DNA of 48,842 nt from an uncultured Bacteroidales bacterium (GTDB lineage Bacteria; Bacteroidota; Bacteroidia; Bacteroidales; Paludibacteraceae): positions 1-48,842 of the forward strand of contig CAMJJT010000015.1 of NCBI GenBank assembly GCA_946406195.1, in the 5' to 3' direction. The notes under the pieces are model-generated. The model saw only the letters and a list, made by a program, of their open reading frames with translations. It did no database searches and was not told the origin of the DNA. Positions 23,634 through 34,600 of this stretch are shown here, one piece after another; position 1 is the stretch's first letter, and each line of letters starts with the position of its first letter. The position numbers and the translations under genes were made by a program.

Positions 23634-24535
23634 TTCTCTTTGGCGCGATGTAATAGATAAAACAGATAAGCGAGTCGTCCAAACTGCGGTTCTCTTCTCC
23701 ATGCCTGCATTGCTCTTAGTCTGCCTTCTTTGGAAACGGTTGAACGGTGCATCGCCTTCCAATGATAGCCGCAGATGATCCTTCTATCTTGTTCGCTAAG
23801 GTTCAACTGAGGTGCAATGATACCGAAAATCTCATGATCCTGCACAATGTTCAGACCTTCATATTCCGCACCACCAGACACTTTGCATGTATGTTGGCGG
23901 AAATAATTAAGGCTATCTGCCACATACGCTACCTTTCCTTGCAATGCCATTTGAATCCAGAACAAGCGATCACCACTCGCTCTGAATTGCGCCACTTGGC
24001 ACATATCTATCTGCATAGCGGCTTCACGCTGGAACACGACCGATGAAGCGTTGCAAATATGGCAATACCCCAACAGAAACTGCCTTACAAACAAGTTGCC
24101 TTCCATCGAAAAGTCTCGATTCCATCGGGGATCTTTGGCGCGTAGAATAGAGTTCCCTTTTCTATCAATCCACTGGCTATGACAGAACGCCAACACAGCT
24201 TCCTCCTTCTCTATCGCACCCACCAACCGGCTCACCAACGTCCGCTCAGCCACATCATCACTCTCTGCAATCCACACATACTCACCCGTTGCCTCTTTCA
24301 AACCACGTGCCCATTGCATAAAGGTATTTCCGGAATTGTGCTCATTCACAATAATCTTCTTTACCTTAGGATGTCCCTCATATGCTCGCAATACCTCTAC
24401 GCTGTCATCCGTCGATGCGTCATCCAGTACGATTACCTCGATATCGGGATAATCCTGACTCAATATACTCTCCATCCGCTCCTTTAGATACGGGGCGTGG
24501 TTGTAATTCGGCATTATGACACTTACTTTCTTCAT
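23627..24535 (-). CDS. Glycosyltransferase family 2
   Basis: A 302-residue GT2 enzyme with a canonical GT-A fold: SVIMPNYNHAPYLKERMESI at the N-terminus, VLDDASTDDSVEVLR at 36-50, NSGNTFMQWARGLKEATGEY at about 67-86 and the metal site ESDD at 91-94. The region around residues 150-200 (YCHICNASSVVFQREAAMQI) is the acceptor part. Its start overlaps the acyltransferase stop by four bases and its stop overlaps the Wzy start by seven, so it is in the middle of the operon. It probably makes a linkage in the repeat unit. Donor unknown. Confidence 0.93.
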   Translation of the reverse strand: MKKVSVIMPNYNHAPYLKERMESILSQDYPDIEVIVLDDASTDDSVEVLRAYEGHPKVKKIIVNEHNSGNTFMQWARGLKEATGEYVWIAESDDVAERTLVSRLVGAIEKEEAVLAFCHSQWIDRKGNSILRAKDPRWNRDFSMEGNLFVRQFLLGYCHICNASSVVFQREAAMQIDMCQVAQFRASGDRLFWIQMALQGKVAYVADSLNYFRQHTCKVSGGAEYEGLNIVQDHEIFGIIAPQLNLSEQDRRIICGYHWKAMHRSTVSKEGRLRAMQAWRREPQFGRLAYLFYLLHRAKEKC

Positions 24536-25629
24536 TTTGAAATCGGATTGTAGTTTTTAATAAAGGCGAAAATATAATGCCAAAGAATCGGGAGCGAGGT
24601 TTCTAATAAGATCATTGCCCAGTAGTCAAACGATTTAGGCAAAAACCAGATTGTAGAGCGAAAAGATGAAACTAATTCCGGCTCAATAGACCAATGTACT
24701 AATACCCATCCGATCATAAATTTCACGAGCAGATGGTGGGCCATAATATCCCAAGTGGAAAAGCTGATAGCTTCTTCGATTTTGTTCGGTAAAATGTATT
24801 TTTCTATAATACCCGCAATGTATAACCACATCATTATGCCCGTAATGGCCATTAATAGTGGCATTACTATTCGTCCGTCAAACGACATCCACGATGGGGA
24901 ATAAAGATGCCAACCTCCTATCCGAACAGTCAAATACTGGAATAATGCACATGAGCATATTATTATCCACGGACTTATAAATGTCAAACGAGGTTCGATA
25001 TACTGACGGTAATATTTTCCTAAATGAATAAAGAATAGTGCGTAACTGACATGTAAAGGTGCTAACAAGAATATATTACGGTCTCGAATGTTTGTAAATG
25101 CCAATCCTAAAACAGCGATGACAGTAAATAGTACCATCAATCCATGATCGGTAATTATTCGACGGAGGGATATATTGAGAATGCCATATATCAGCAATGC
25201 CGGATAAAGCATGCCTACAAACCAAGTGGCTAAATTGAGAAAATACAGGTTCGCGTTAACAAAAGGATCTATAAACAAAGCGCGGAAGGACCAAATCTCT
25301 TGAAGGGACGGCAGATAATCCACTACATTGCGCCAACTCAATATACTCACTATACCGGCATAGACAATATTCCAACCCAATAATGGAAATGCCAAGTTCT
25401 TTGTCTTCCTCCAACAAAAAGACGGGTAATCTTTCCATTCCAAATCGTTGTATAAATAGCCGCTGATAAAGAGGAATATAGCCATATGATAACTCATCAG
25501 TGGAAAATAAGTGTACGCCCACTCTGCACCCGGAACATTACCGGTATGACCTATCACCACCATAATTATGGCGAGTGCGCGGAGAATGTCTATGCGCCTG
25601 TTACGGGATTTGCGTATGTGGGTATCCAT
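24532..25629 (-). CDS. Membrane acyltransferase, acyltransferase-3 (OafA-like) family
   Basis: A 365-residue integral membrane protein, first gene of the polysaccharide operon. The N-terminus has RRIDILRALAIIMVVIGHTG with the conserved RxxDxLRxxAixxVxxxH arrangement, whose His is required in the family. About ten membrane helices follow, including SYHMAIFLFISGYLY. Family members O-acetylate sugars in LPS, capsule or peptidoglycan using an acyl donor from the cytoplasm. Here context points to O-acetylation of the polysaccharide built by the downstream genes. The start ATG lies 22 bases downstream of a clear promoter (TATCTTTG 25658-25651) shared in a divergent region with the phosphoethanolamine transferase gene. 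Confidence 0.92.
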   Translation of the reverse strand: MDTHIRKSRNRRIDILRALAIIMVVIGHTGNVPGAEWAYTYFPLMSYHMAIFLFISGYLYNDLEWKDYPSFCWRKTKNLAFPLLGWNIVYAGIVSILSWRNVVDYLPSLQEIWSFRALFIDPFVNANLYFLNLATWFVGMLYPALLIYGILNISLRRIITDHGLMVLFTVIAVLGLAFTNIRDRNIFLLAPLHVSYALFFIHLGKYYRQYIEPRLTFISPWIIICSCALFQYLTVRIGGWHLYSPSWMSFDGRIVMPLLMAITGIMMWLYIAGIIEKYILPNKIEEAISFSTWDIMAHHLLVKFMIGWVLVHWSIEPELVSSFRSTIWFLPKSFDYWAMILLETSLPILWHYIFAFIKNYNPISK

Positions 25630-25650
25630 CTAATTATACAAAAAAGTGCG

Positions 25651-25719
25651 CAAAGATACTACTTTTTTTTGGTTTATACAATTTTTTTTTGTGTAATTCA
25701 AATATTTTATGTAATTTTG
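25651..25719. promoter_or_regulatory. Divergent promoters: polysaccharide operon and transferase gene
   Basis: Minus strand: ATTG 25682-25679, 20 bases, TATCTTTG 25658-25651. Plus strand: TTTG 25688-25691, 20 bases, TAATTTTG 25712-25719. The -33 regions are adjacent, so one regulator could control both directions. Confidence 0.78.
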
Positions 25720-25738
25720 CACCAAAAATGTACCATTA

Positions 25739-27436
25739 ATGTGTATGAATATTAGAAAATTAGCAATTTGTTTTTCGATATATTCCTATTTATTATGCCT
25801 TTTTGCTTTGCTATTAAGCAACATTTATGAAATAGGATTCGATTTGTCATATGGATGGTTGTACCCCATTATGCCCTGCTTTTTGCTGTATTATATAGTT
25901 TGCAGACTGAAAAGATGGGCTTGGATTCCTGTTCTTATTGTCTTGTTGTTATTATTCGGAGAAATATTCACACTTTATTTTTATTATACACCTTATTCAA
26001 TTCATATTGTACAACTCCTTATCAATACCAACATGCAGGAGAGTCAGGGTTTTATTCGTGAAGCGGTTCTATCCAAGCCACTTCTTTATACAATGTTATC
26101 GATGTGCTCAATAGGGGTAATTGCATATGGGGTGATGTTCGCTGCTCAGCAGATAAAATATTATTGGAAATACGCAATTTATCCGATTCTGGCATTAGTG
26201 ATTACCTCTGCGGTGTTATTGTCTTTCTCGTATCATACTTTGTACGAGCGTTTTCAAGAAGAAGATGTTACATATTTTGTTTTACATCGGGATGACAAAC
26301 CTTGTTATTTTACTCCTTTAACACGTCTTTTGAATGGTATCGCTTATGCGCACGCATCATCTTTTCTCGAAGAAAAAGTAAAAAAACATTTGTTGGAAGC
26401 CCAAGTTGAGACGTGCTCTTTTGATAGCCCATTGATTGTAATGGTAATAGGGGAATCGTATGACAAATATCATACACCTCTTTATAATTCGAACTATCGT
26501 AATACTACTCCTTTCCTTTGCAATCTTCGTGATAAAGATAGTCTGCTCGTTTATAATGATGTCGTTGCGCCTTTTAATCTGACCAATGAACTCTTCCATG
26601 CGCTTTTCTCCACATGTCCGTATGATAGTTTGGGAAGATGGTACGATTATCCCCTTTTTCCTGCTGTGTTTAAAAAAGCCGGGTACAAAGTATCATTCCT
26701 TTCCAATCAGTTTGCACTCCATAATAGTGACATTTGGAATCACTATACGGGCAATATATTTTATAACCACGAAATGTCTGCTCTACAATTCGACTACCAT
26801 AACTCGGAAGTGTACGCTTACGACAAACAATTATTGACATTGCTGCCTGATACAAGTGCATTGACTTCCTCGCCTCACTTGTTGATAATACATCTTATGG
26901 GCCAGCACGTCAGTTACGAACAGCGTTATCCATCTGAATATAGTTTTTATACTGTAGAAAATACTGAAACGATGTTTGGCGGGTATATTGGAAAAAAGAT
27001 AGTAGCGGAATACGACAACTCGTTGCGCTATAATGATGATGTCATTCGGCAAGTTATTGAGTATATAAAGCCCTTGGATGCTGTATTGCTCTATTTCTCA
27101 GACCATGGAGAAGAGTGCTACGATTGGAGGGATGCTTTCATGCGAACTAGTGAATCGCCAATACCCAAAGAAGTGGCCAAATATCAGTATGAAACGCCTT
27201 TTTTGGTGTTTATGACAGAGCAATATACAATTAAACATCCAGACTTGTCGGGTGATCTAAAAGCTGCGATACATCAACCCATTTACAACTCGGATATGAG
27301 TAATGTGTTATTTCATCTGGCTGGTATAAAGACCTCAACTTACTATCCGAACCGTGATTTCTTATCGCCACTGTACGACCCCACAATACCGAGAGTATTG
27401 CGTTTTGAAGTGGATTACAATGAACTTATGAAGTAG
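25739..27436 (+). CDS. Phosphoethanolamine transferase-like sulfatase-fold membrane enzyme
   Basis: A 565-residue inner-membrane enzyme of the EptA/CptA type. Five hydrophobic helices (about residues 5-180) precede a periplasmic alkaline-phosphatase/sulfatase-fold domain from about residue 230. Visible motifs are VMVIGESYDKYHTPLYNS (the family nucleophile position follows GE, here Ser rather than the Thr of EptA), NTTPFL, SFLSNQ, LLIIHLMGQHVSYEQRYP and the metal-binding YFSDHGEECYD. Enzymes of this family move phosphoethanolamine from phosphatidylethanolamine to lipid A, LPS core or glycans. The divergent neighbour is a polysaccharide operon, which fits surface decoration. Either ATG 25739 or ATG 25745 can be the start. 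It ends at a bidirectional terminator shared with rpsP. Confidence 0.9.
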   Translation: MCMNIRKLAICFSIYSYLLCLFALLLSNIYEIGFDLSYGWLYPIMPCFLLYYIVCRLKRWAWIPVLIVLLLLFGEIFTLYFYYTPYSIHIVQLLINTNMQESQGFIREAVLSKPLLYTMLSMCSIGVIAYGVMFAAQQIKYYWKYAIYPILALVITSAVLLSFSYHTLYERFQEEDVTYFVLHRDDKPCYFTPLTRLLNGIAYAHASSFLEEKVKKHLLEAQVETCSFDSPLIVMVIGESYDKYHTPLYNSNYRNTTPFLCNLRDKDSLLVYNDVVAPFNLTNELFHALFSTCPYDSLGRWYDYPLFPAVFKKAGYKVSFLSNQFALHNSDIWNHYTGNIFYNHEMSALQFDYHNSEVYAYDKQLLTLLPDTSALTSSPHLLIIHLMGQHVSYEQRYPSEYSFYTVENTETMFGGYIGKKIVAEYDNSLRYNDDVIRQVIEYIKPLDAVLLYFSDHGEECYDWRDAFMRTSESPIPKEVAKYQYETPFLVFMTEQYTIKHPDLSGDLKAAIHQPIYNSDMSNVLFHLAGIKTSTYYPNRDFLSPLYDPTIPRVLRFEVDYNELMK

Positions 27437-27444
27437 AATAAAAA

Positions 27445-27480
27445 GAAGCCCAAAACTTGCGTTTTGGACTTCATTTTTTC
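27445..27480. terminator. Bidirectional terminator between convergent transferase gene and rpsP
   Basis: A 12-base stem from GAAG (27445) to CTTC (27472) with loop TTGC, T-run at 27474-27479 and A-run on the other side. One internal mismatch on the plus strand becomes a G-U pair on the minus strand, so it is better matched to rpsP. Confidence 0.85.
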
Positions 27481-27521
27481 GGTATTTCGATATGTCGAGA
27501 TTTCGATATATCGTTTTCCGA

Positions 27522-28085
27522 TTAAGCCTCAGCTTCCTCAGCAGGAGCCTCGCCTTTAGCCTCTGCCTCAGCAGCAGCAGCTTCCTGAGCAGCCTCTTGC
27601 GCAGCAGCAGCGAGCTCTGCAGCAGCAGCGGCACGCTTCTCAGCGATCTTAGCAGCGATAGCCTTGTTGGTCTCTACCTCTTGCGCGAGGAGTGCCTTTG
27701 CAGCTGCAGCTTTCTTGTCTGCCTCTGCCTGGCTGATCTTACCTGCCTTAGCATCTTTCTGAGCCTTCCAAGCATCGAAACGCTTCTGAGCCTCTTCCTG
27801 AGTGAAAGCGCCCTTAGCTACACCACCCTGCAAGTGTTTGCAAAGCAGTACTCCTTCGTTAGAAAGGATGGTACGAACGGTGTCGGTAGGCTGAGCACCA
27901 CAATTTACCCAGTACAGTGCACGCTCGAAATTGAGGATAACAGCTGCGGGGTTGGTGTTCGGGTTGAAAGAACCGATACGCTCGATGTACTTGCCGTCAC
28001 GCGGCGAACGGCTGTCAGCTACTACGATGTGGTAGAAAGCGTAGTCTTTATGACCATGACGAGCCAAACGAATTTTTGTTGCCAT
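27522..28085 (-). CDS. rpsP: 30S ribosomal protein S16 with Bacteroidetes Ala/Glu-rich extension
   Basis: A 187-residue small-subunit protein. Residues 1-90 are the conserved S16 core ([52 protein letters not shown]). From about residue 100 a long helical tail rich in Ala, Glu and Lys follows, ending in [16 protein letters not shown]16 of E. coli is about 82 residues, but tails of this kind are common in Bacteroidetes, so this is not a fusion or frameshift. Expression is driven by a consensus promoter whose -33 to -8 part lies in the end of the upstream small membrane-protein gene. Unlike in proteobacteria, no rimM, trmD or rplS follows. Confidence 0.97.
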   Translation of the reverse strand: MATKIRLARHGHKDYAFYHIVVADSRSPRDGKYIERIGSFNPNTNPAAVILNFERALYWVNCGAQPTDTVRTILSNEGVLLCKHLQGGVAKGAFTQEEAQKRFDAWKAQKDAKAGKISQAEADKKAAAAKALLAQEVETNKAIAAKIAEKRAAAAAELAAAAQEAAQEAAAAEAEAKGEAPAEEAEA

Positions 28086-28219
28086 TTTGTTTTAGTTGTT
28101 TTGTGGGCTGCGGATTTCGCGAATCCATGCCCGGATTAATATTAATGACTTGCTTTTTACACGAAAAAGCTCAAAAAGCTAATTTTCTCGAACAATTCCT
28201 TGTTCTTCGAAAAAGCGTG

Positions 28220-28251
28220 CAAAATTACTACATTTTTCTGAATTGTGCAAA
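28220..28251 (-). promoter_or_regulatory. rpsP promoter overlapping the end of the upstream gene
   Basis: Minus strand TTTGCACAATTCA (TTTG 28251-28248), 20 bases, TAATTTTG 28227-28220. The -33 box and spacer are codons of the 151-residue protein and its stop (28230-28228). A leader of about 130 bases precedes the rpsP ATG. No S16-binding structure was recognised in it. Confidence 0.8.
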
Positions 28252-28683
28252 TTTTTTCTGTATTTTTTTACGTTTTGTATAGAAAAGATAGCATATTAGC
28301 ATACCAAAGAGTGCCCAAGGCTCTCCGATAGGTAGCGGATTATCTGTCACTCCTATAGGCAGGTAACTATCATCATCATCTTGCGGATCCTCATCCCAAG
28401 GACTGCTTTTCCTCGCCCTATTCGGCGCAGCGTTCTGCATAGGATCATAGGTATCGGCGGTATAAGAGGTCTGTCCTACAATTGGCGCATAAGAGGAGGT
28501 GGATTGAAAATGATAGGAAGGATAGCGCTCATTGCTCAACACCGTTTTTTTCTGCCAAATAGAGGAATGGTTCGAATAGTTCACCTGTTGGTAAGCCCGA
28601 ACGGGAGACACTACGCCTCCAAACATAAGCAGCCAAATGGCTACAAGCCATATATATATTCTATTCGTACGTACCACAATCAC
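28228..28683 (-). CDS. Small secreted protein with PIGEPW-type membrane-anchor tail
   Basis: A 151-residue protein with a signal peptide at about residues 1-30 (IYIWLVAIWLLMFGGVVSPV). A low-complexity Ser/Tyr/Gln-rich central part (31-95) and an acidic stretch DEDPQDDDDSYLPIG follow. The C-terminal tripartite tail has DNPLPIGEPW (114-123), a hydrophobic helix ALFGMLICYLFY (124-135) and a basic end TKRKKIQKK. This layout resembles LPXTG, PEP-CTERM and related sorting signals. It overlaps the stop of the giant secreted-protein gene by four bases (ATGA), so the two are coupled. The function is unknown. A protein-sorting or surface-anchor role is inference from the tail. Confidence 0.72.
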   Translation of the reverse strand: MIVVRTNRIYIWLVAIWLLMFGGVVSPVRAYQQVNYSNHSSIWQKKTVLSNERYPSYHFQSTSSYAPIVGQTSYTADTYDPMQNAAPNRARKSSPWDEDPQDDDDSYLPIGVTDNPLPIGEPWALFGMLICYLFYTKRKKIQKKFAQFRKM

Positions 28684-31600
28684 CTCACTTTCTGTCCATA
28701 CATCGTATATACATGTCCACCACGCAAGATAAGGACATGTCCCTCATGGATGAATTTATAAACCTCCTCCATCTGCTCCGTTTCCTGTACTTGGTTATCA
28801 ATACCGGTAGGAACACCCTCGCCTCCGGATTGGGGGTCGAGGTTAGCAGCACGTCGACGGATATAATAGCGGCGCTGATGGTTAGCCTCAGGCGTCTCGA
28901 TGGTCAAACAAATACCATCGCTGATAACCCGCTCGGTATCCAAGAGCGCATCATAGAGCACCAATGTGCCATCTATATTATGGACACCGGTAAACCATAA
29001 TTCGGTCACAGGATCGTATGGCAGATCGCTCATATAAAACGAGATCGGCACATTCACAATCGAGTCCTTCAGATCAATACTCAGACCATATCCGTCCTCC
29101 ATTGCGTAGATATTAAAGGGCGTAGTCGGGGTATTGGTCATATGGAAATTATCGATATTAACGGTCGTCAACATTGCATCTTCGCCTTGCAGGATAGCCT
29201 CATGATAACCCTGACCGAGAATCAGGCGGGAGTTACATCTGGGCGAGACGGGATTGATTGCTGTCACGGTCATGATACCCTCTCTTAGCGGAGCAGTCAC
29301 CCTGCGCGGAGCTTGCGCGAGTTTCTGATCGCCACCCGAGACGCCACAGGCATAGATTGCCGGCACTTTCTGCACAGTTTCGGTAAGTACGCGATAGGAG
29401 TTCAATACAAGGGTCTTCGAGTTGACAGCCTCTTCGCCATCACGGAGTTTAACCACCATCGCATACATTGGCGGGAGATAACGCATTTGATTAGAGATCA
29501 CATCTTCCGATTCTCCCGATTCCGCATAAGCGCGGCTCACCGTACGATGCGTACCGCTGGGGTCGATATAATCGATCTCCTGCTTAAGACAGTTATCCGC
29601 AACGAAGCCCCAGATATCGAGATATCCCATGGACGGGTTACCGAAGACGAAGGAGGTGGTCGTTACCGAATTATCGTTCGCGATCGTATATTCCTCATAG
29701 TCGGCATGGAAAGCCAGTTTACCGGCATCGCTGCCTCCGGCTACTTCCGTACGAAGGGTCTGCAAGTTCTGCTCGTAGATATCGTACAGTTTGTCGCCCG
29801 ACTTGTTGTAATAATAATACTTATCATCCCGCTTAGGTAAGCGCATGACAGCCGGTTGGTTCGCCACTTTCGATCTGGAATAAACCGCCCATCCCATACC
29901 AGCCGGCATAGGAAGACTCATACCGTTGGTCACTCTCGACCAATCGGATATCGCGTTCCGGACGGTGTCGGAAGTCTGCTCGCCGTTACCCTTACGGATC
30001 GTGTTACGGCTGAACAGGGAGAGCCAGAATGAAGTGTTACCGGTGGTATGATTACGTCCGGCCGCATCAAACTCCCCGACCTCCCAGAGCGGTGTCTGAC
30101 CGTTGATATCGGTGTTTGCACGGAAGAGGTCACCACTAATCATTCCCTTGACAGGCGAAGCACGGAACGCCCACGTGTTGTAAGGTGTTTGCATATCCAC
30201 CACCGCATCGTTATAGGTCATCAGATGTTGCTGCGACATCGCAGACTCCGACAAGAAGCGGATAGCATTACAGATGTTATATTGGAAGTTCACTTTCTGC
30301 ACCGAGTCTCTGTAAGGCAGCGGTAAAGGCGACAGTACCGGATACGGCAGACCGCTTTCCATCTTAGGAATGATGACGCTGGTATGCTCCATCGGCACGA
30401 AATGAGCCGCGGAGTCAATGATCTCGTTATGCTCGTTAATAGCCACCCAGTTCTCCGCCTCATTCCAGTTGTTATTCTCCGGCGACTTCGGATACCAGCG
30501 CATATAATCCGGCACGATGGAGAGGATGAGCGGTACCACACCCACTTCGCATCCGTTCTCAAGCCTTAACTTGCCAAAGATAGTCTGCATAACGATGTTG
30601 AAGGTGTAATGATAGCCCGGTTGCATCTTATAGTTATTGCTTGCCGCCGGGCGAAGGATGATACTGTCGCCTTTGACATAATAACTACCACTCGGATAGG
30701 CTCTATCGGGCTCTAATTTCAGTGTATGCACACCCGGGAGGAAGTCCGGATCATCGGTGTTACGCAACTCGATAGTGTATATTCCCACGTTCGGCATGAT
30801 CGAATCGACGCGCAGTTTGAAGGAACTGTTGGCGGTGGAGGCACTGGTCAGTACTTCCACGGGTTCAGCCAGTTGGGTTGAATCGCGATGCAGGCCGCCT
30901 ACTATCAACGGAAGACCGGATTCCGCATTCGGTTTGAGTTTGACATAGATGGGGTTCGGACATACCTCCACGTTCGCCTCCGTTACTTCTTTCGAACCCG
31001 TTCCGACGATCGGCAGGATGACATACTCCACGGAGTCACCGGTGGTGACAGTAACGGTCATGTTACGTTTGTAGAGTTTGAGGAATCCGTTGTTGACCAG
31101 GCTGGTCAGCACGTCGTACGGATGATCAGGTGTCTCCAGCGTCACTGCTTCCGCTTTCTGGATACGCGTCATCTCATCGCGGCTGACGGAAGTCAGGTTG
31201 GGTGCGAACTGATTGGTATTTGCCGAAGACTCATCCATCGGCATATAGCGTAATATATCCTTCACCACTTTGACGATATCCTCGTAGCAGTAACCGTAAC
31301 GCTCCAAGCTGGAATCATGTGCCGTATCGCCGTATAGCAACCAGTCGTTGATGCATGATCCCGTCACATCAATAGGCGCTACGCTATCGAGGTACAATGA
31401 TCCTCTGACGCGCAGACTGATGTCATAGGTAGAGTTGGCGCATAGACCGAAGGTCTCCACCTCCGGTTGTTCTTCGCCGTTGAGTTCGAGCACCATACGG
31501 TTACTGATCTTCAGATGGCTCGTCATACCACATAGACTGCTCATCAACTCACGCAGTTCGCCGGACATATGGACCGTATAATCGTTCGCCGGATCCATCG

Positions 31601-34600
31601 AAGCGGTATGTACGATATACTTCACCGGACGAACTACACCCTCCAGGATCTCGTAGATATATCCTTCTCTAAAGACAGCGGTATCCGGTTTGGACGAATC
31701 GTCCACATGTTCTTGATGAATTTTATAGGTATCATCAAAGCGCTTGATCAGTTCGTTCATGTTATGGAAGATCGAATCTTCCGGTTCATAGTCCAGTTCC
31801 GGGATATAGATCATGCCGTACAACGTATCTACCGCTCCGTGTATCACACCCGGCTCCAGGTATCCGTCTTTCAGATCCACAAAAGTAATGGTGCTGTCCG
31901 GGGTCATCTGTGCTACGGTATAGAATACTTTCTTTCCGTTATATCCTTCGCCGGTAATACCCTGATAGTCAATACGTAACAGCAGATGTGTATCCGCATT
32001 CGGTTCGCCGTATCTCTTACAAACCGTATTAGCCTGATAAGCGATCAACGGCGGTTTGGTAGCGAAGATACACATGTCATCGATGATGAAGTCGTTTCCG
32101 TCAAAGCTATTCGACACATTATATATACGCACGCGGAAGTGGGAGTATTCCTCTTTTGCGTTCTTGGTATGGATAATGGGGAAGTATATCTGATACCATT
32201 GGTTGGAAGGCTGGATATCGCCGGTCATGTAAGACGTGATATCTTCCCATGACTCTCCATCCATTGATCCCTGAACGGAGAAGATAAAGTTCGGGTTGGA
32301 TTTACCTTTCTGGCTACTAGGGTTACCGACATAGGCGGAGAAGAACATCTTCTGTCCTGCGCAGAGGTTGGTATTCAGCGTGAGGGCGGCAACCTGACCG
32401 GAAGAAGACATACCGTCGCAATAAATCATATAGCCGTTTGCGGCTCCACCGTGCTGCTCCATCTTGTGCCAGTAAGCGGAATAGGGGATACGGTTCACCA
32501 GACCATACTCACCGTGGTTAGGAAAATCCGATTCCGCGTGGTAGCGGTTATGGGGCAGGTCGGGTGTCTCCGGATAAGTATATCCGTACGAAGCATCGCC
32601 CCATGGCAGCGGGTGCGGATAGACATGATAATCCTTACCGGGCTTGATATAGTCGAAATCGAGTCGCTCCAGTACATCGTAGCGCTGCTCGATCTCATCA
32701 TTGGTGATGATGGCTTTATCCACACCTTTGACCTTTGTCTCCACCAACGGACCGTACTGCTTCGGGTTATGATAGATAATCTTATAGCGGCAGATGTTAA
32801 ACATATAGTCTCCGTCCACGGTAGAGTCGTTACCCTCTATATCCGGCTCTGTTCTATTGCTGCGTGCACGCAGGCAGTAATAGACGGTATCGAACTCATG
32901 GTCGGTAGAGATAGTCGTCTTGGCCGGTACCTGCAGGAAATCATCCTCCTCCGTCACAGGGTGCTCACAAGGTGCATAGCGTTCTGCTACATCTGCTTTG
33001 GGGTTATAGGTGTACCACAAGCAATCGGCGTCCCAACCACCGCACCAGATCATCGTATCCTTACGTTCATCATCCCAACCGCCGGTTGACCAGTTGTCAT
33101 CGTGCATGTAATAGCCCAACAGGGACTCCGAGAGACCTCTCTTGTTCAGGTGCTCCAGGTTATAGCGCTGCTCCGTTTGCAGTAATAGACGGTTACCGAT
33201 AGGCGCCATCACCGTATGATCCTCCATATAATCGAGGTTCGTGCAGGGTGAAGCAATCGGATCTTTGTAACTCTCCATCCGCTCCGCCATCTCGGTCCAC
33301 GGACGGAGCTCAAAGATCTCACGCAGGGAGAGGGTCGGCTCAGTGATCGTCAACGTGGTATCCAACATAGCGATATCCACCTGGTTCTTATCCTTAAGGG
33401 ACATCGGCAGGTTATCGTAATAGTTACTGATATCCACCGCGTAGGTTAGTACCGGCTTCGTTGCTTCGCCTAACTCCGTGGTAGGCGGAGCTACACGCGG
33501 GTTCTTAGCCGGCGGATCCTGCTTGTTTCCATAGTCACTTGACTTATAATGGAAGACCGAGAAGCGACCCATCGTCACGAGTTTTTTCTTTCCTACTCTC
33601 TCCGGATCGGGTACCGAGTCACCGATAATATGGAAGGGGAAGGTGTATTTACCTTCGTTTCGAGGTGCAACACGCCATAAGGAATCGGGAATATCGGTAT
33701 CGGATACATCGACTCCGTTCACATCGTTGCCTTCGCGGTACCACCTCCACCAGCCGTAGAAAGCACGCTCACGAACGGGCAACTCCACATCCTGATCGGG
33801 GTAATAATAGAGGACCCGTTTGTTGGTATGTACCTGTTGCATACCGTTCTCCATCGGTTCATCGCCCGAAGCACCTCCGGTGTGAATAAGTCGCTGGTTG
33901 TTGGCATACTCAAAAGAGCTGGCCTGGGCTACTGTCAGACGATAATTGACAAATCGCATAACCGGATCTTTTCCTCCTTCACCATCGGGATCCAACATGA
34001 CGATATAGGCCATATATAGATAGGCGGTACGCGGGGAACGGATACCGTTCGCCGTACATTCGATCACGACGGTATTGGCGGTCTTGCGGCGTATATGACA
34101 CCAGTCCGGCGTATTACCGTAGTCATCGGCCAGACGTACCTCGGCTAAGTTCTTATCAGACAAGTCCATCAAGTCCGTTACATCGACCGTAGTACCGCTG
34201 GACATAACCGGTTCATTCTCCACGTTGAGCATATGCATGCCGGTGCGGTTGAGCGTACTGATAGGGAAGACACAACTGTCGTTCATGCCCTTTGTGATCG
34301 TCGCCGGGAACGTATAGGAGTATTGGTCGTTATCCACGACAGCATAGAGCGAGTCGAAGGACGCGAGATGGTAGGTGCGTCGGATGAGCGGTAATTTCAG
34401 ATGGGCATCGTCCACGGACTTGAAACCGCTCCAATCACCTTTGAAGCGATATGCCGGTGCATCCGGTTGCAAGGAGAGACGTACATCCAGCGTATCGACG
34501 ATATTCACATATTCCCCACCGTACTGCGTATCCAGAGGACTCATCTTATCGGTAGAGACATTGGTGGTCAAGGTTCCGCGGTTAATAAGCGTATCCAAGA

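Noticed and set aside
23634..23762. Longer N-terminus for the Wzy-like polymerase
   Set aside because: The extra residues are polar and come from the antisense-like overlap with the preceding glycosyltransferase frame; MLTYLLNIIF at 23633 fits translational coupling.
27522..27780. Frameshift or fusion at the C-terminus of S16
   Set aside because: Ala/Glu-rich tails are usual for Bacteroidetes S16 and the codon use is continuous.
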